Source: a virus. From it: a DNA stretch of 20,481 bases. Position 1 is the stretch's first letter, and each line of letters starts with the position of its first letter. Shown here piece after piece: positions 20,323-20,481 of this stretch. The position numbers and the translations under genes are program-made. The notes beneath the pieces were generated by a model. That model did no database searches. It saw only the letters and a list, made by a program, of their open reading frames with translations, and had not been told where the DNA came from. Location of the stretch: positions 1 to 20,481 of IMG/VR virus record IMGVR_UViG_3300022538_000221. The stretch is one strand, 5' to 3'.

Positions 20323-20481
20323 ATGTCCAATACACATAAGTCTTACGGTAAGCAGACGTCAATAAGCCAAAAGGGTAGTATCCGTCAGGGTTTTATCAAT
20401 AATCCCAGACTCGATACCGATAATATTGACTTAAGCGGCCCCATCAATGACGTCCTGAGCTGTGGCCATACCACGAAAAAG
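20323..20481 (+). CDS. N-terminal part of a head-module gene (partial)
   Basis: ATG 20323 follows CGAGGAACC, a fair ribosome site. The frame (MSNTHKSYGKQTSISQKGSI...) stays open for 53 codons to the edge of the window. It is basic and polar, with no motif seen. The gene continues outside the window; its position after the capsid genes suggests a head or head-tail joining protein, which is inference. Confidence 0.6.
   Translation, partial: MSNTHKSYGKQTSISQKGSIRQGFINNPRLDTDNIDLSGPINDVLSCGHTTKK

Noticed and set aside
1-20481. CRISPR array, insertion sequence or attachment site
   Set aside because: No regularly spaced repeats, transposase, or integrase with matching core sites were seen on either strand.

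Overview
The window is a stretch of a tailed double-stranded DNA phage (Caudoviricetes-like) genome, or of a prophage. Every gene I can support is on the + strand, and the genes are tightly packed with many ATGA or TGATG stop/start overlaps. I see a small and a large terminase, a portal, a likely scaffold and a likely major capsid protein in the usual packaging-to-head order. I see no integrase, repressor, replication gene or host gene, so lifestyle and host stay open. Leaders are rich in Shine-Dalgarno sites (GGAGG/GAGG), which fits a bacterial host. Most proteins have no family I can name.

Layout: (1) 1-898 holds the tail end of an upstream gene and three small membrane proteins; the largest looks holin-like, so this may be the end of a lysis cassette. 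(2) 902-3956 holds a free-standing HNH endonuclease, two small genes, a putative terminase small subunit and the terminase large subunit (GpA type, with a lambda-like deviant Walker A). (3) 3968-11903 is a long run of mostly tiny, unknown genes lying between terL and portal, where many phages have nothing. It contains a conserved small gene (CCDCGLVH) broken by an in-frame TAG, a gene sharing a 17-residue module with the capsid scaffold, a TTGTCA repeat/promoter region, a long coiled-coil protein, a non-coding gap that folds well, a signal-peptide or lipoprotein gene, and a composite 405-aa gene. (4) 11987-12818 is a one-gene unit with its own terminator upstream, promoter, and two terminator-like hairpins downstream, laid out like a phage moron. 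(5) 12837-13648 has four small genes, then 13651-20481 is the head module: portal, a capsid-associated small protein, an unknown protein, scaffold, major capsid protein, a likely beta-helix protein, a zinc-knuckle/coiled-coil protein and the start of another gene.

The terminase pair would cut and pump DNA through the portal into a shell built from the capsid protein on the scaffold; the staple-like and beta-helix proteins are candidates for decorating that shell. Most longer spacers of the head module carry a different RNA hairpin or palindrome, including one that covers the likely ribosome site of the capsid gene and a duplicated GNRA-tetraloop leader with a 9-codon micro-ORF ahead of the beta-helix gene. 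This contrasts with the overlapping starts used in the small-gene region and suggests control of the relative amounts of head proteins at RNA level (inference).
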